Origin: Heliocidaris erythrogramma
Taxonomy: Eukaryota > Echinodermata > Echinoidea > Camarodonta > Echinometridae
Direction of reading: 5' to 3'
Length of the DNA: 64,000 bases
Assembly: GCA_025617745.1 (NCBI GenBank)
Contig: CM046866.1
Location: 18,111,725 to 18,175,724 of the forward strand
A model generated the notes under the pieces. That model searched no databases. It had not been told where the DNA came from and worked only from the letters and a program-made list of their open reading frames with translations. The position numbers and the translations under genes were made by a program. Below, one piece after another: positions 23,229-35,239 of this stretch. Positions within the stretch are counted from its first letter, which is position 1; every line of letters starts with the position of its first letter.

Positions 23229-26173
23229 CTGGAAAAACAAGCAAATTCATCAGGAGCAGAGGTGTAGCAATGGGGGGGGGGGGAGGGAACGCCCCCACCC
23301 CTCCCTCATCGGATGGCGAAAAAATAAGAAAAAAAGAAAGAAAATGGAATAGGAAAGAAGACGGTTGGACTGTACAAATGATTAATGGTTTTACTCATAA
23401 ATACGAACCTACCATTTTTCATTGACATTTATTATATGACATTCAAATGTTACGTAACACCATACCTGGGAATACACACACATTTTGTATCAAAAGATAC
23501 ATTACACTCTAAAGAAAAAGTCATAAGGTCGCGCGGCAAGCCCTTTAAAACTATCAGCGGTGGGGGGGGGGGGGGCGGGGGGCGCTAATTGCCCTCCAGT
23601 CCTATTTGGATTAAAAGAATGTGAAAGAAAGATGAGTCTCGTCCGGGTCTGAGATACAAAACTGTATTTGGGCAGCCATGTTCATCGTTAATCTCATCTC
23701 AAAGTTCTTCTTTCTTCATCCTGTCGCTTTCTTCTTTGTTTTCCTTTCGCTTTTTTCTTATAATCTATTTATTCCCATATGCATATACGAATTTCAGTGT
23801 TGAAAAAATCGGAATTAGGTTTTCTGTTTTCTTTCCTTTTTTCTTCTTTTTCTCTCTTTTTTCCCTTCTAACCTCTAATGAATCTTTTCACCTTTTTCTT
23901 TTCTCCTTTCTCTTCCCTCTCCCTCCTTTTTGCCCACATAGTGGCGCATATATTATATACTGACAGCAATGTTGAATATGAAAGGGGGAGTGACATCCCA
24001 ACACCCCACCCCTGCCCCAACCCATTTTAGCAAGGCCCATGATAGGGGTGGGGTAGGAAAATTTATATATCTTATCATAAGTCATAAGCCTGATCATGTG
24101 ATCTCACATTGTGCAGTACGCAGTTATCTTTATAAAGTTCATATAATGGAACTTAATAAAATAACTACGTGTATTTGAGGGCCTCGTGTTTGAAACCAAG
24201 TGGATGCGGTCACCATGCCCCTCGAAGTGACTTAAAACCGTCGTTCCACTGTTTGCTTACTTTATACAAACATAAATTATCGAGTAATCGCAGATATAGG
24301 TTAACTATAATTTTTATAATTACAGGGGCCGCATAACTCCCTTTTTTTAAGTAGGGGGGGGGCTGACACATCTTTCCCGAAAATCCACCATTATGTTTCT
24401 ACATTTTCTAAATTTTATGAGCGAGCGAAGAGAGCGGGGAAAGAATTAACCTACAATTTTATTTTGTCAAAGAAATACACGAGAAAAGTTTATGTACATG
24501 ATCACCTCCTATACTTGATAATTATGTCGGATTTCGGGCAGTTTGCAACACGAATATGTGTATATTTGCTGAACGAGGCATCCAAGAAAAGTTTAAGTTT
24601 TACGAACGAACGAGAAAAAAGGACACTTTATCATCTTTAAATGCTATCAACAAAAGACACTTACAAACATTATTCTAAGAAGTATATATGTGCTCCTTAA
24701 TATTTTACCTGAAATGATATATCTTAACACTCTCATTTTTACGTATAAGTTACCCAGTTTATTTGATGACAGTCATGTTCACTCTTAATTCATCTGTGTA
24801 TTCATATAATACCCGTCAATCTGTCAATCTACAATGTTTCACCAACCTAAGGTTTTCTCTACTTTAAATTCATTTGGCATTAAAGCTATGGTCACAACCC
24901 ACAAAATTAGCCTGCAATGGGAGTAAAATATGATGTTATGTTTTGCATAATGAATTTATATAGTCAAATAATTTTACACATTCATGCATACTAAATGAAA
25001 AAAATTACGTGTTAAAAAATTGCCTTATTTTAGTAGCCAGCCTTAGCATAATATGCTTTGGACACTATAATTTTCATTATGGATATGTAGAAATTTGGAT
25101 CCACTGGATATGTGTTTTGAGGTTGACAGATAGAAATAGGCCCATGGTTACAAAACTTTAGTAATCATTAGGATCATTTGAATGTAATTAAGATTCTATC
25201 ATCATCTGAAAAGGAAAGTGAGTTCAGCATTATCACATTATATTACTTGTGAATAATAGACGTCATTAATAGACGTCCATATGCACTCGTCAATGTTCAT
25301 CAAAAGATAATTCTTGTATGAAATGTAAATCATATCACAATATATAACTAAAAAGAGCAAAATAGGAGGTAAAGATCAGAATCCAGAACTTTAGTAACTC
25401 CCAGTGTGGGTGATAGCAGGGGCGGTGGAGCGTCTTTCAAAATGGGTGGGGGCACCAACAAAAGGGGCACTTTGGGGGCAAAGGGCACCTACAAAGGGTG
25501 AAAAAATTGCGGGAAACGCCACTTTGAGCTGAGACAATAGTATATTGCTTTTGTTGGTGTCCCACCCATTAATACACTATCGAATATCATTTTCGACACA
25601 TTATTGTTTATGTCTTAGCATGGTTCTAGATGAAAAAGAAAAAAAAAGAAAAAAAAATATTTTACAGTTGAGTGCAATGATCTGATTATTCATATTGAAG
25701 ATATTTTGAATAACAGCGATTTTCCTAATAATTATGATAAAAAGACAATGGGAAATGCGAGCGAGCGTAGCCAGCGAGCTTTTAAAAATTTAGAAAGAAA
25801 TTGTCGTTCTTCCTGTTTTGATGTAAGGGCACTGCTCATTCTTGTATAACTGCCCCCTGCTCCACTGCCTCTCATTATGCTGATATCAGTAGGGGATCGG
25901 AATCTATTATAAGGGAAGCCTCTCTGAGCTAGGTAGGCCTATCTGGTTCTTTTGTGGACTTTATGGCTCAATTTGTAAGCGACATCGGAGTATATACGAA
26001 CAATATATTAAATATATATATAGGTATATAGGTATAGGGCACTTATCACAAGACAAAGCGGGCACTTATCAATAGCAGTGACTCCTTTATGAACTCTCTG
26101 TAATATTATGTTGTTGTTTTTATTGCTGTTGTTGTTTTGGGGACCGGAGGGGAGGGCTTGTAGAGTCATCTAC

Positions 26174-26323
26174 AGAGCCATATTACAGACTTCGGCCAAC
26201 TCGGTTTATTTGGGCACAACATGGCGTATATTCCTTTGTTTAGTGCTTGCCTAACAAAGCAACAAGCACCATATTGCTACCTACATGGAGCCGAGTTGGC
26301 CAAACTCTGTAATAGATGGCTCT
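26174..26323. repeat. Palindrome inside the foldback centre
   Basis: Left arm AGAGCCATATTACAGACTTC, then GGCCAACTCGG; right arm CCGAGTTGGCCAAACTCTGT, then AATAGATGGCTCT. Arms of about 31-33 bp around a loop of about 86 bp. Probably a MITE inserted into the centre. Confidence 0.7.
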
Positions 26324-27086
26324 GAGGGCTAGGGAAGCAGGACGCCCCCACCTTATTTTTAGTTTACACTTTTCATAGTATACTTTTTTAATCACAATTT
26401 ATGTTCACGAAGTAATTACATCTTAAAGATAATAAAGTGTCAATGTTTGGCTCGCTGGAATCCAGCAGCGTGGTGCCCGAACATCCTTTTATTTTGGGAA
26501 GCGAGATGGTCGGCTAAAATCATTATTCTATAGACAATATCTCCTTTTTTTTACTTGCTCACTAGCGCGTAAGATTTAGAAACGGAATAGTTTGGGACAG
26601 GGAACGCCCTTCATTAGGGCGAGTGAAGTGCCCAAATATTCCATATTCGGCAGTAGGGTTCAGTTATATTATTCATGGCTCATTATTACATGTTCTATAT
26701 TTGTCTTTTGATGGCGAAATTGCACTTCCATTACAATAAAAAAGGGTTTTATGTTTTTTCTAACTCGCTTCCCTCGCTTGCAAATTGTATGAACGGGGAG
26801 TATGATATTCTGCCAAGAGGCATCAGCTCCCCCTTTCAAAAACATTACGTGACCATTTTCTGCTTGTAAAGATCTACTTGGAACTTTGGTGTGTCTCATT
26901 TTCCAAAGCGGTATATACATTATATAAATAACTTCAAGCCAATTTCGTTGTAGGAAATTTAATCCGGAATCCGATCATTCACTTTCTTCAATACATCAAT
27001 ATGTATTTTAATCACCGAAGTAATATCATTTTATGAGAAATGAAACTGAGGCGCTCGCTCTCCACGCTCGCTCACAAATATTGGTT

Positions 27087-27275
27087 ATTATAATAGGAAC
27101 AATTATAATAATGATAATAATATTAATAATAATAACAATAATGATGATAATAATAATAATTATAATAATAATAATCATAATAATAATGATAATATTGATA
27201 GGAATTACGATAATAATGGCTATTTCTCTGGATTTTATTATAATAATTGTTATCATCATTGTTATGATTATTGAG
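27087..27275 (+). repeat. (ATA/ATG)n microsatellite
   Basis: Imperfect AATAAT/ATGATA repeat next to the right foldback arm. The Ile-rich open frames on both strands are artefacts. Confidence 0.9.
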
Positions 27276-27359
27276 TACGAAATGAATATCTTTACACTTG
27301 GCAGTCTTTCCCCTCCTCCCTATCCAAAATACGGATTGACGCCGTATTCTCTGAATTTA

Positions 27360-27868
27360 AACCCTTTTTCATTTTCGGAAATACGAACCCTTTTTCATTT
27401 TCGGAAATACGAACCCTATTTCATTTTCGGAAATACGAACCCTTTTTCATTTTCGGAAATACGAACCCTATTTCATTTTCGGAAATACGAACCCTATTTC
27501 ATTTTCGGAAATACGAACCCTTTTTCATTTTCGGAAATACGAACCCTGTTTCATTTTCGGAAATACGAACCCTTTTTCATTTTCGGAAATACGAACCCTA
27601 TTTCATTTTCGGAAATACGAACCTTTTTTCATTTTCGGAAATACGAACCCTTTTTCATTTTCGGAAATACGAACCCTTTTTCATTTTCGGAAATACGAAC
27701 CTTCGGAATTATGAACCCTATTTCATTTTCGGAAAAAAGAACCTTCGGAAAAACGAACCTTCGGAAAAACGAACCTTCGGAGTAACGAACCTTCGGAATA
27801 ACGAACCTTCGGAATTATGAACCTTCGGAAAAACGAACCTTCGGAAATACGAACCTTCGGAAAAACGA
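27360..27868 (-). repeat. Right arm of foldback element
   Basis: Inverse of the left arm: 26-bp units first (about 27360-27730), then 16-bp units with TTTTT, ATAATT and TATTT variants out to 27868. The long open frame through it is a repeat artefact. Confidence 0.9.
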
Positions 27869-29126
27869 CATGTAACCGGTTTCTGCTGGTGCACGTAGGA
27901 CAGTTTCTTGGAGTATCAAATTTCTATATCTTAATGTCTTTATTTATTTTTATTTCCTAACTTTTGTTCATTTAAAAACTGATCCTGTCTTCCTAAAGAA
28001 TTTTTGTTGTTGTTACTCCCAGTATAAGAATAATATAAGCTGCGTAATCTGCATATGAATATTTTCATTATGCAGTCGATCTCAGTGAATGGGGTTACTA
28101 AAAAGTTCTTAAGAAATCTCTCTCTTGAAGCTTCTGAACTTTTTATAATCCAGTTTTGTTCATGAAACAATTTCAAATGTTTACGACAGTTATCAGAAAG
28201 CTAACTTGGCATGAGAAAGTTATGCTGGGAGAGTGTGGGCCTACATGTATGTGTTCAGGTGTTTATTGAATGGTGTTCATGTACGTGATTTGCTAATAAA
28301 TGGCTTACAACATCGTAGGAGCTAATGAGTTAATTAAATTCAGTTGATGCTATTAAAGCAATTGTTCTTGACTGTTGTACAAGTAAAGCTTTGCAAGCAA
28401 ACATTGGTACATGTATACTTGATTCCAATGAGAGGAGATTGGATAGACATCATGCTTGGTTTTCTGGGAATCCAGGGTTAACTATGACCTGTATCAGCTA
28501 GTAGGATTTGATTGTCAAGCGATGGTTGTGACAGGCCCCGTAAATGTCATTGGGTGAATTGTAGCACACAGTCACGGTCACGCATTCCATTTTCTCCTGC
28601 TTGGAAGATACTGCAGATACCGTATACATCACAATTTTTTGTTGCATACACGCTTGCTATTAAATAGACCTACAAATATGGAATTTTCAGTACTTCTAGT
28701 GGAGGTTGTACAAATGATCTGACATTCTCATTCTTAATGTTGACATACTTCCACAGCCAGTTGATCATAATTCCTAGTATTGGGGTTAGGGTTAGGGTTA
28801 AGTGTAGAGTTTGCATGATTGCACCGGACCAAAGTAGGATCAACGGGACAAGTGTTTATTTGGATTGTTTTCGTCTTGTTGGTCCTGAGCCTGGGTAGAG
28901 TGATGATTTTTGTTGTTGTATAGTGTAGGCCTATATCACATTTGGAACAATGTCTCCAATTGTAGGTGTAGTTTTTCAGGGTTACACCTACAATTCAATA
29001 TCTTCACAGTGAATCGCTGATACTTTACTAGATGTCTCCAATGTTCTTCCAAACTTCCTTGGATTACCTGGGTTTTGAGCTTCCTGATAGTGCTCAATTA
29101 TGCAGGGTTCCAGGGAATAATTATCA

Positions 29127-29183
29127 CCAGGTACCCATTTATTTCACCCGGGTGGAGAGTGGCAATTGTATATTGATGTCTTA
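29127..29183 (+). repeat. SINE-like block F, copy 1
   Basis: CCAGGTACCCATTTATTTCA, then CCCGGGTGGAGAGTGGCAAT and TGTATATTGATGTCTT. The core CACCTGGGTGGAGAGTGGCA with TGTAGATTGATGT recurs at 30377-30430 in the same orientation. Element type not established. Confidence 0.4.
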
Positions 29184-29757
29184 CCAAACGTATTATTATG
29201 GATGGGTTATGGGTAGGAGTATTATACGTTAGACACATGGTACATATATCTGTCACACTTGACACTCCTGGCGCTCCAATATTAACTATTATGTACACCA
29301 TTAACACGGATGTCACGCTACATTAGTGATAGATGGAATCTATAAAATTGAAGTTAATCACTTTAAATAGTTGAAATTCTGGGACTCTTAATAGGGGCAA
29401 AGATTAGATAATGCAGATAAACACTTTTTGAGAATATTGGTGTGAATGATTATCCACATTATGTCCTTTATGACAATTCAGTCAGTGGAATTGGGTAATC
29501 TGTGATAGACATTTGATGTCTGTTCAAAGTTCAATAGCACAGTTCCCAAGGCATGATAGGCCCTTGCTCGTAAGGCGCATCTCCATTAATCTGAACAAGC
29601 TCGAACTTGAGATAACTGAATTATAAGTGCTTCTCATCTCAGAAAATGTTGGTGTTTGAATTTCACTGTTTCTATTAGCCCAAGTCGAGCACTCCCTTCT
29701 CCTTTGACGAATTTAGCTTGAGCTTCAAGGCATATCAAAGTCTGAGTGAATCTTAAC

Positions 29758-29985
29758 CGGCAAATTAGCTCATTAATTAGTCACAAATACATGTAGCTAC
29801 ATGTAGCAGGCTATTTTTCAAACACCCCATGGTTTGCTTGGGATAATGCTGCAAGCTAATTAATAACCAAAGCTCATGCGTGAAATAGGCTGCTATTTTC
29901 ATCTTCACTATGAATTAGCTTGAGCTAGTTCTGATCAGGCTAATTTCCCTGGATCAGAATTAGGTGGTTATTTTGAAGACTTGGC
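29758..29985 (+). repeat. Dispersed repeat B, copy 2
   Basis: Same ordered blocks as 4022-4195 but better preserved, including GCTTGGGATAATGCTGCAAG and GATCAGGCTAATTTCCCTGG. Confidence 0.5.
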
Positions 29986-30376
29986 CTAATGAGGACAGGC
30001 CTTATCGATATTCCAATTTTCACAAAGAAATAAAAAGGATGTTGACAGAAGAGCTAATGAGTTTAGCAAGGTCTCTGTCCTTTTTACAACAGTGTAAGAG
30101 CTGATGAGAATGATGTATTATGGTGTAGTCTTATGAGGCTTCGAGCAGTCATAAGGAATGTTAATCCATGCTTCTCTCTTTAATATCGCTCTTTCACATT
30201 GGGAAATTATAGTGTATTCTTTTTTCATTTAATATTTTTTCAATATTAAAAATAAAAATATTGATTCTTGTATAGTCCTCATATCCATGCAAGGTTTGCA
30301 AGGGACTGATTATTTCCCTGCTTTAGCTTGGCTACTCATTTCAGTGCTCACAGCATTGAGGGGATTCCAGGCTACA

Positions 30377-30430
30377 AGGTACAAGCCATTACACCTGGGT
30401 GGAGAGTGGCAAATGTAGATTGATGTTTAT
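30377..30430 (+). repeat. SINE-like block F, copy 2
   Basis: AGGTACAAGCCATTACACCT, then GGGTGGAGAGTGGCAAATGT and AGATTGATGT; see the copy at 29127. Confidence 0.4.
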
Positions 30431-31483
30431 ATGAATGACCTGCATTATACACCATTCAAAGGGATGCCTTAAATGGCTATAAATATGGTTTAGGGGTGTT
30501 TGAATGCAAGTCTTAGTATCTTAGAAATGTTATTGAAAATAAATCTATTCCTTTTAAAATTGAAATTTAATACACTAAAGTTGTGGTAATAAGCTGTTTT
30601 GTATATTAAGCACATTGGACTGTGTTAAAAATGAATTTTGTCTAACTTGGGTTAATGATGTAACAAGGATCAATTAATGATTTGCCTTCTGGTGTAATTA
30701 AGGTACTAAAACTGCACAATATGAAGATTGACCAGGTGTATGGCGGTGTACCTTTTACTGTGTATACACATTATGCAAAAAATATGTAGAAATGTTTCAA
30801 TACAACACTGCATCCCTATCACTTTATTCCTGTCGTGTGAAAAGGTCCTCTGTGTTTTGTGGACCTAATTAGGGCCTAATAGATTCAGGAAGGCAGATAT
30901 GGCACCCATCTACGAAAGATCCCTCAACTCAAGGAAATCTACTCAACTTCCTCATTACTCAAATACCTTCGTCCATTCATGGTAGATTTCATGAAGATGG
31001 TGGGAATGGACGGAGAACAAATGTATCTTTTTCCCCCCTTTTGTATCGAAGCATGGTGCTTTTACCAAACTGGGAACTCTTGTCTTTTGTCTTGAGAAGG
31101 TTATCCTCGATGTTTAGGTTTGTAAAAATTGGAATGTAGCCATGGCCCATTAAGTAGGCGTACATGTCCCCCCCCCCCCCCCCCCCCCCAAAAAAAATGT
31201 CAAAACGGTACGCTCCAAAAAAAAAAATCAAGTGATTACTGACGTGACTCCCTAGGGGAATAGAAAGATAGAGAAAATAAAGTGAAAATTCACTCTTTTC
31301 TTTTATAGAAAGCACTCTGAAATGTATTTATATTCACTCAAAACATGTGATCACTGATGTGACTCGGCTGTCAGGTACAAATGTTATATCTATATTTGAA
31401 TGAGAAACCCCAATTTTTCTTTGTTTTATAGCCCCTGTACATGATTTTTCTAACCAAGGACAGGTTACATATTTATGTGTGTT

Positions 31484-31543
31484 GGGAGCCAGAAGGGCGT
31501 TAAATCATATCATTTTGTACAGAGTTAACGCCCTTCTGGCTTC
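31484..31543. repeat. Hairpin MITE family C, copy 3
   Basis: GGGAGCCAGAAGGGCGTTAA pairs with GTTAACGCCCTTCTGGCTTC. The best-preserved copy, so a useful reference for the family. Confidence 0.8.
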
Positions 31544-32115
31544 AAACAGACAGTATATTTTGTATCTCTCCGTATCCTTCAAGAGTTAGTGATATGAGGA
31601 ACAGGTTTGACAAAAGTTATGAAGTAATTTATTCTTGCTGCAAGGTATAAGCTTTTGTTTGTTAAATGGTGCTTAACTGATGTGAAACTGCAATTCAAGT
31701 ATGGAATATTAAGCAAATGAGTAATAATTTGCCAAATTTTGACTTAAATTATGCCCCAAAAGCATGAGCATGTTAAATGATCAGGATATCACAATGTTTG
31801 AGTGTTTTCAGTTTGCCCATGCACCAAGTCACAGCATGGATGCCTAACCATAGCCTTTGCACATTGAATTCCTAGCATAGTTTATTATTCCAGAACAATA
31901 ATTATGTCAATGTTTTGATAGCATGTTGACCATGGAGAGTGGTAAAATTGACCTAGAAAAGATGATAGACATGAGGATTTTGAATGGAACAGGATGATGA
32001 CACAGAAAAGACTCCTCCCTTTATAACCTTGCGTCACTAATGAAAGACACAAAAGGGATAAAATATAATGACTTTGGAGATTATCTTGAAGCGTTGGAGT
32101 GTGTATTTATATAAT

Positions 32116-32243
32116 ATTGAATGGCCTTGAGTGGGATACAAGGGTATATCGCATGAGCATATGAGTCGGCACAAGGAGTGAAATATTTTTTCAAAACGAT
32201 TGCGATATACCCCTTGTGTCCCACGAAAGAAAAGCCATTCAAT
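32116..32243. mobile_element. Palindromic MITE family G
   Basis: Left arm ATTGAATGGCCTTGAGTGGG, then ATACAAGGGTATATCGCA; right arm TGCGATATACCCCTTGTGTC, then CCACGAAAGAAAAGCCATTC and AAT. About 128 bp in all. Confidence 0.75.
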
Positions 32244-32670
32244 TATTATTATTAACTGTATGAAACCTTGTTCCTCAATTTTCACCATTAAATGTCCTTT
32301 TGCTTTGTATGGACTTCAACATAAAACATAGAAAACATAAGTCTGTCCTTACCCAAGCATTTTGCAAGGGCTGCGCGCATACATCCACTGTCTTAACCTT
32401 TGCGTATTTAAACGCATATTCACTTTTTTACGCGTCACACGCACACCAAGCCATGAGATATTGTTTTAAAATTGCACGGTTATCCGGGTAATTATGCGCA
32501 AACCATGAGATACGCCAGTTTTTCTGGTTGCCTGAAAACCCTTCATACAAATTATAAAGTATACAGCAGGGGGTAAAGGGCATGAAATGTTCATTGATAT
32601 TGACTAGGTATGTTTTTCTTAGCCCTCACCTTACTTTCACCTTCCTGTCACCTTGCTGACTTCTCCTATC

Positions 32671-32674
<4 letters not shown>

Positions 32675-32706
<32 letters not shown>
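32675..32706 (+). repeat. (CT)n microsatellite
   Basis: Uninterrupted CT repeat followed by a twice-repeated CCCACACACTCTACCAGTCT. The Leu/Ser-rich open frames across it are artefacts. Confidence 0.95.
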
Positions 32707-32708
<2 letters not shown>

Positions 32709-33654
32709 ACACACTCTACCAGTCTCTCTCCCACACACTCTACCAGTCTCTCTATCCCTCCCTCCCTTGAGCCCTTCCTCTCTTCTGTCTTTCAGATTGT
32801 CTGTTTGTCTTTGTTTTTCTTTGTCTGTCCATTTCCCTGATTATTTGTTTCAGTCTTTCTTTCTCTGTCACTCTTTCTCTCATTCTCTCGCTTTCACTTT
32901 GCTTGATTTTATCTGTGTTTTTCTATTGTTACATTTACATTTATATCTTTCTCATCATTATCTCTCTTCTGTTTATACCTTTCCAAAACATGTTACTGTT
33001 TATTACTTTAAAAATTTGGTTCATTATTGTGCATTTCAAATAATATTAGAGGCCCATCCTAGGTCTCGCCCATTCTATATAGCTAATTCATCAGAGATAT
33101 TATCAGGCCCTCTGAATACACTGATTACACTGAAAAACCAGAAACGTTTGCAACATGGAATTTTCACAAATTGTTGATATAACCTCTTTTTTCTCAGCAA
33201 GAACCTTTTGTGACTTTCAAAAAACATATTTGTTATTGAATTGACAAGCAGCAAGCAACGTTCAGGAATGCAAAATTTGTGGAAGATTTCATGCGCATGA
33301 AAGTTTCTGTCTTTTCCTTGATCCATCTCACACTGTGTCAAAGTGCATGAATTATGTAGTAACCCTCCACATTCTAAAATCTAAACTTGGCTGTAAACCA
33401 CACAAACCAGTCCACTTTGTCATTGACACCACACTGGTTATACCTAGTACCACTGATTGATGACATGGGGTAAATAATAAAGGTTATGGACCCTATGTGT
33501 AAATACCAAAGGCAAAGGGTTGTTTGACTTTCTCATACATTGCTCATGAAAATAACTGTACATGTATGTATTTGGCTTTGAGCAAATTCACTTGAATATC
33601 ATGATGGAATGTATACATGTAGACTCAGGTGACAGATGCACCACTATTCTTATG

Positions 33655-33830
33655 TATAATAATAATAATAATAATATTCCGCTTTTATATAGCGCCTAAT
33701 ACATGGTTGTGTTTCTAAGCGCTTTACAGATATATTATTACCCCGGTCATTGGATTCTGACATGCCCGCACACAATGTGTGCACTTTATCCGCTCCCTGG
33801 GGAGTATTCCAGCCAGTCGCTGTATAGTTG
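33655..33830 (-). mobile_element. SINE/LINE 3' end with (ATT)n tail
   Basis: (AATA)n at 33657-33675 is followed by TTCCGCTTTTATATAGCGCC, then TAATACATGG and TAAGCGCTTTACAGAT. Read on the minus strand it ends GGCGCTATATAAAAGCGGAA followed by (TAT)n, the familiar AGCGCTATATAAA 3' end of retroposons in marine animals. The 5' limit is uncertain. Confidence 0.5.
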
Positions 33831-35133
33831 GTGCTCTCTTTTTAAACATACTTGTAAAGTCATGTATATATTTTCAGTTTCTATACCCCTGTTATTAAAC
33901 CTCATCATATCTCTTCCCTGTTATCTTATTACCTGACCCGCATTGTTTAGAATCATTAGTGGTATCTGTTTGATATATAAAATGCATTTTCAGAATTTGG
34001 ATAGACCCAAGTTTATTTTGGTGTGTCAAGACACACATACAGCTTTGAGTGAAGATTTGTATTCTGGTAAAGGACATGCTTTGGAAACATATGCTAACCA
34101 CACTTCATGATTCATCAAACCCTAAAGCCTTCTTATCCCTGTACACAATGGTATATTTACCTATCTATAAGTTGTGAATTAAATATGTTTAATACCCAAC
34201 AGCATGATTCCCACACCTGCAAAAAAAACCTACAATGGCCAAGTATTACTGTAATACTTCTGAGAAGTTACATTCATGTGTAAAAAAAAAGTTTGAAGTA
34301 ATATATGGAATATTCTGGAATATTCATGTACACAAGAATTGTTACAAGAATATTACTACATTGAAGAGAAGGAGGTCTTATGTTAGTAGTTTGCAGAGAA
34401 ATGTCAGACATGTACCATTAGGAATGTGTATATTTTCATTCAAACATAGTTTTGACAACCTGTATACACAGCTTTGTGGGTGCAGAACCTGAACCTGTGC
34501 CACAAGTTGAAAGATTATTTTGCCACCCAATATTAGAATCAGATGGCCCAGTTTCAAGTAGGATGTACTATGATGTGGTTATGACCATGATTTAATTTAA
34601 TACAGACGGATACAAGTTGAAAAGGTCTGTTTGCTGTTAGTTGCTACCTCGTGAATTTTGAATGAAAGTATGAACTTGTTAGAATGTAGAACTCTTGTTT
34701 ATGTCTTGATGAAAACCAAATGTCATGAAGATATTGTTTCAATTGATGTTATGTAATATAGTATTTCCTTTATAATGTGTTCATGCTGTATGAATACAAT
34801 TTATCACAATCACATGATTTTAAATTAAATGTATGTTCTTAGATAAATGTATTTATTCAGTCTGATTCGTTTTTGTGTATGCATTATAATTTAGTGTTGT
34901 TTTTAACAAAGTTTATTTTCTTGAAATTGTATCAAGAGAGTAATTAAAAGTAATCAACCAAAATCAAGAAGAATAAGAGAAAAGAATATTAATAAATTAA
35001 AAATAACAGACTTGAGTTAACCTATGACTGTTGTTTAAATTCACCTGTTTTCAAGGGAAAGTATGAACATAATCATATATATTTCAGTATGTTCTAAGAA
35101 ATCCTATTTTCCTTGGTTTTATTTGTTATGCAG

Positions 35134-35239
35134 GATGACAAAGACCTTGTTCATGAGTTTGTCAGCTGCGATGGCCTGGACTGCCTCATCAAGCTGGGCT
35201 CTGAGGCGGACCAGAACTACCAGAACTACATCCTCAGAG
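35134..35239 (+). CDS. FHOD: FHOD-type formin, FH3-domain exon 2
   Basis: Exon of 106 bp after acceptor ttatgcag and before donor gtaatt. It starts in phase 0 and leaves one base (G) over. It encodes 35 residues starting [10 protein letters not shown] and ending [10 protein letters not shown], one of the most conserved stretches of the FHOD FH3 domain. The preceding intron is 20.7 kb. The 1-base overhang joins the two leading bases of the next exon (G + CT) to give Ala, so the reading runs on into [11 protein letters not shown]. An overlapping minus-strand reading is only a shadow of the (TCA)n microsatellite that follows. Confidence 0.95.

Larger units (their letters stand above)
22694..27868. 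mobile_element. 5.2-kb foldback element with tandem-repeat arms
   Basis: Two long inverted arms (22694-23228 and 27360-27868) flank a 4.1-kb centre. Each arm is made of a core TTCGTATTTCCGAA (or ATAATT/TTTTT variants) followed either by GG (16-bp unit, mostly at the outer end) or by AATGAAAWAGGG (26-bp unit, towards the centre). The right arm is the mirror image in the same order, and both outermost units are TCGTTTTTCCGAAGG. The centre has no recognisable transposase; it contains a palindrome (26174-26323), GCGAGCGAGCG-type motifs and an ATA microsatellite (27087-27275). This architecture matches foldback elements such as the TU elements described from sea urchin. No target duplication is obvious. 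Confidence 0.75.
27869..35133. other. FHOD intron, 3' third
   Basis: Non-coding. It includes SINE-like blocks (29127-29183, 30377-30430), dispersed repeat B copy 2 (29758-29985), two GGGTTAGGGTTAGGG repeats (28783-28800), a poly-C run (31167-31190), hairpins (31484-31543, 32116-32243), (CT)n (32675-32706) and a SINE/LINE 3' end (33655-33830). No exon recognised. Confidence 0.6.

Noticed and set aside
27033-27785. 250-codon plus-strand open frame
   Set aside because: First half translates an ATA microsatellite and second half the foldback arm; no independent protein sequence.
34235-34492. 85-codon plus-strand frame
   Set aside because: Lys/Tyr-rich random-looking translation of AT-rich intron; no splice signals or family.
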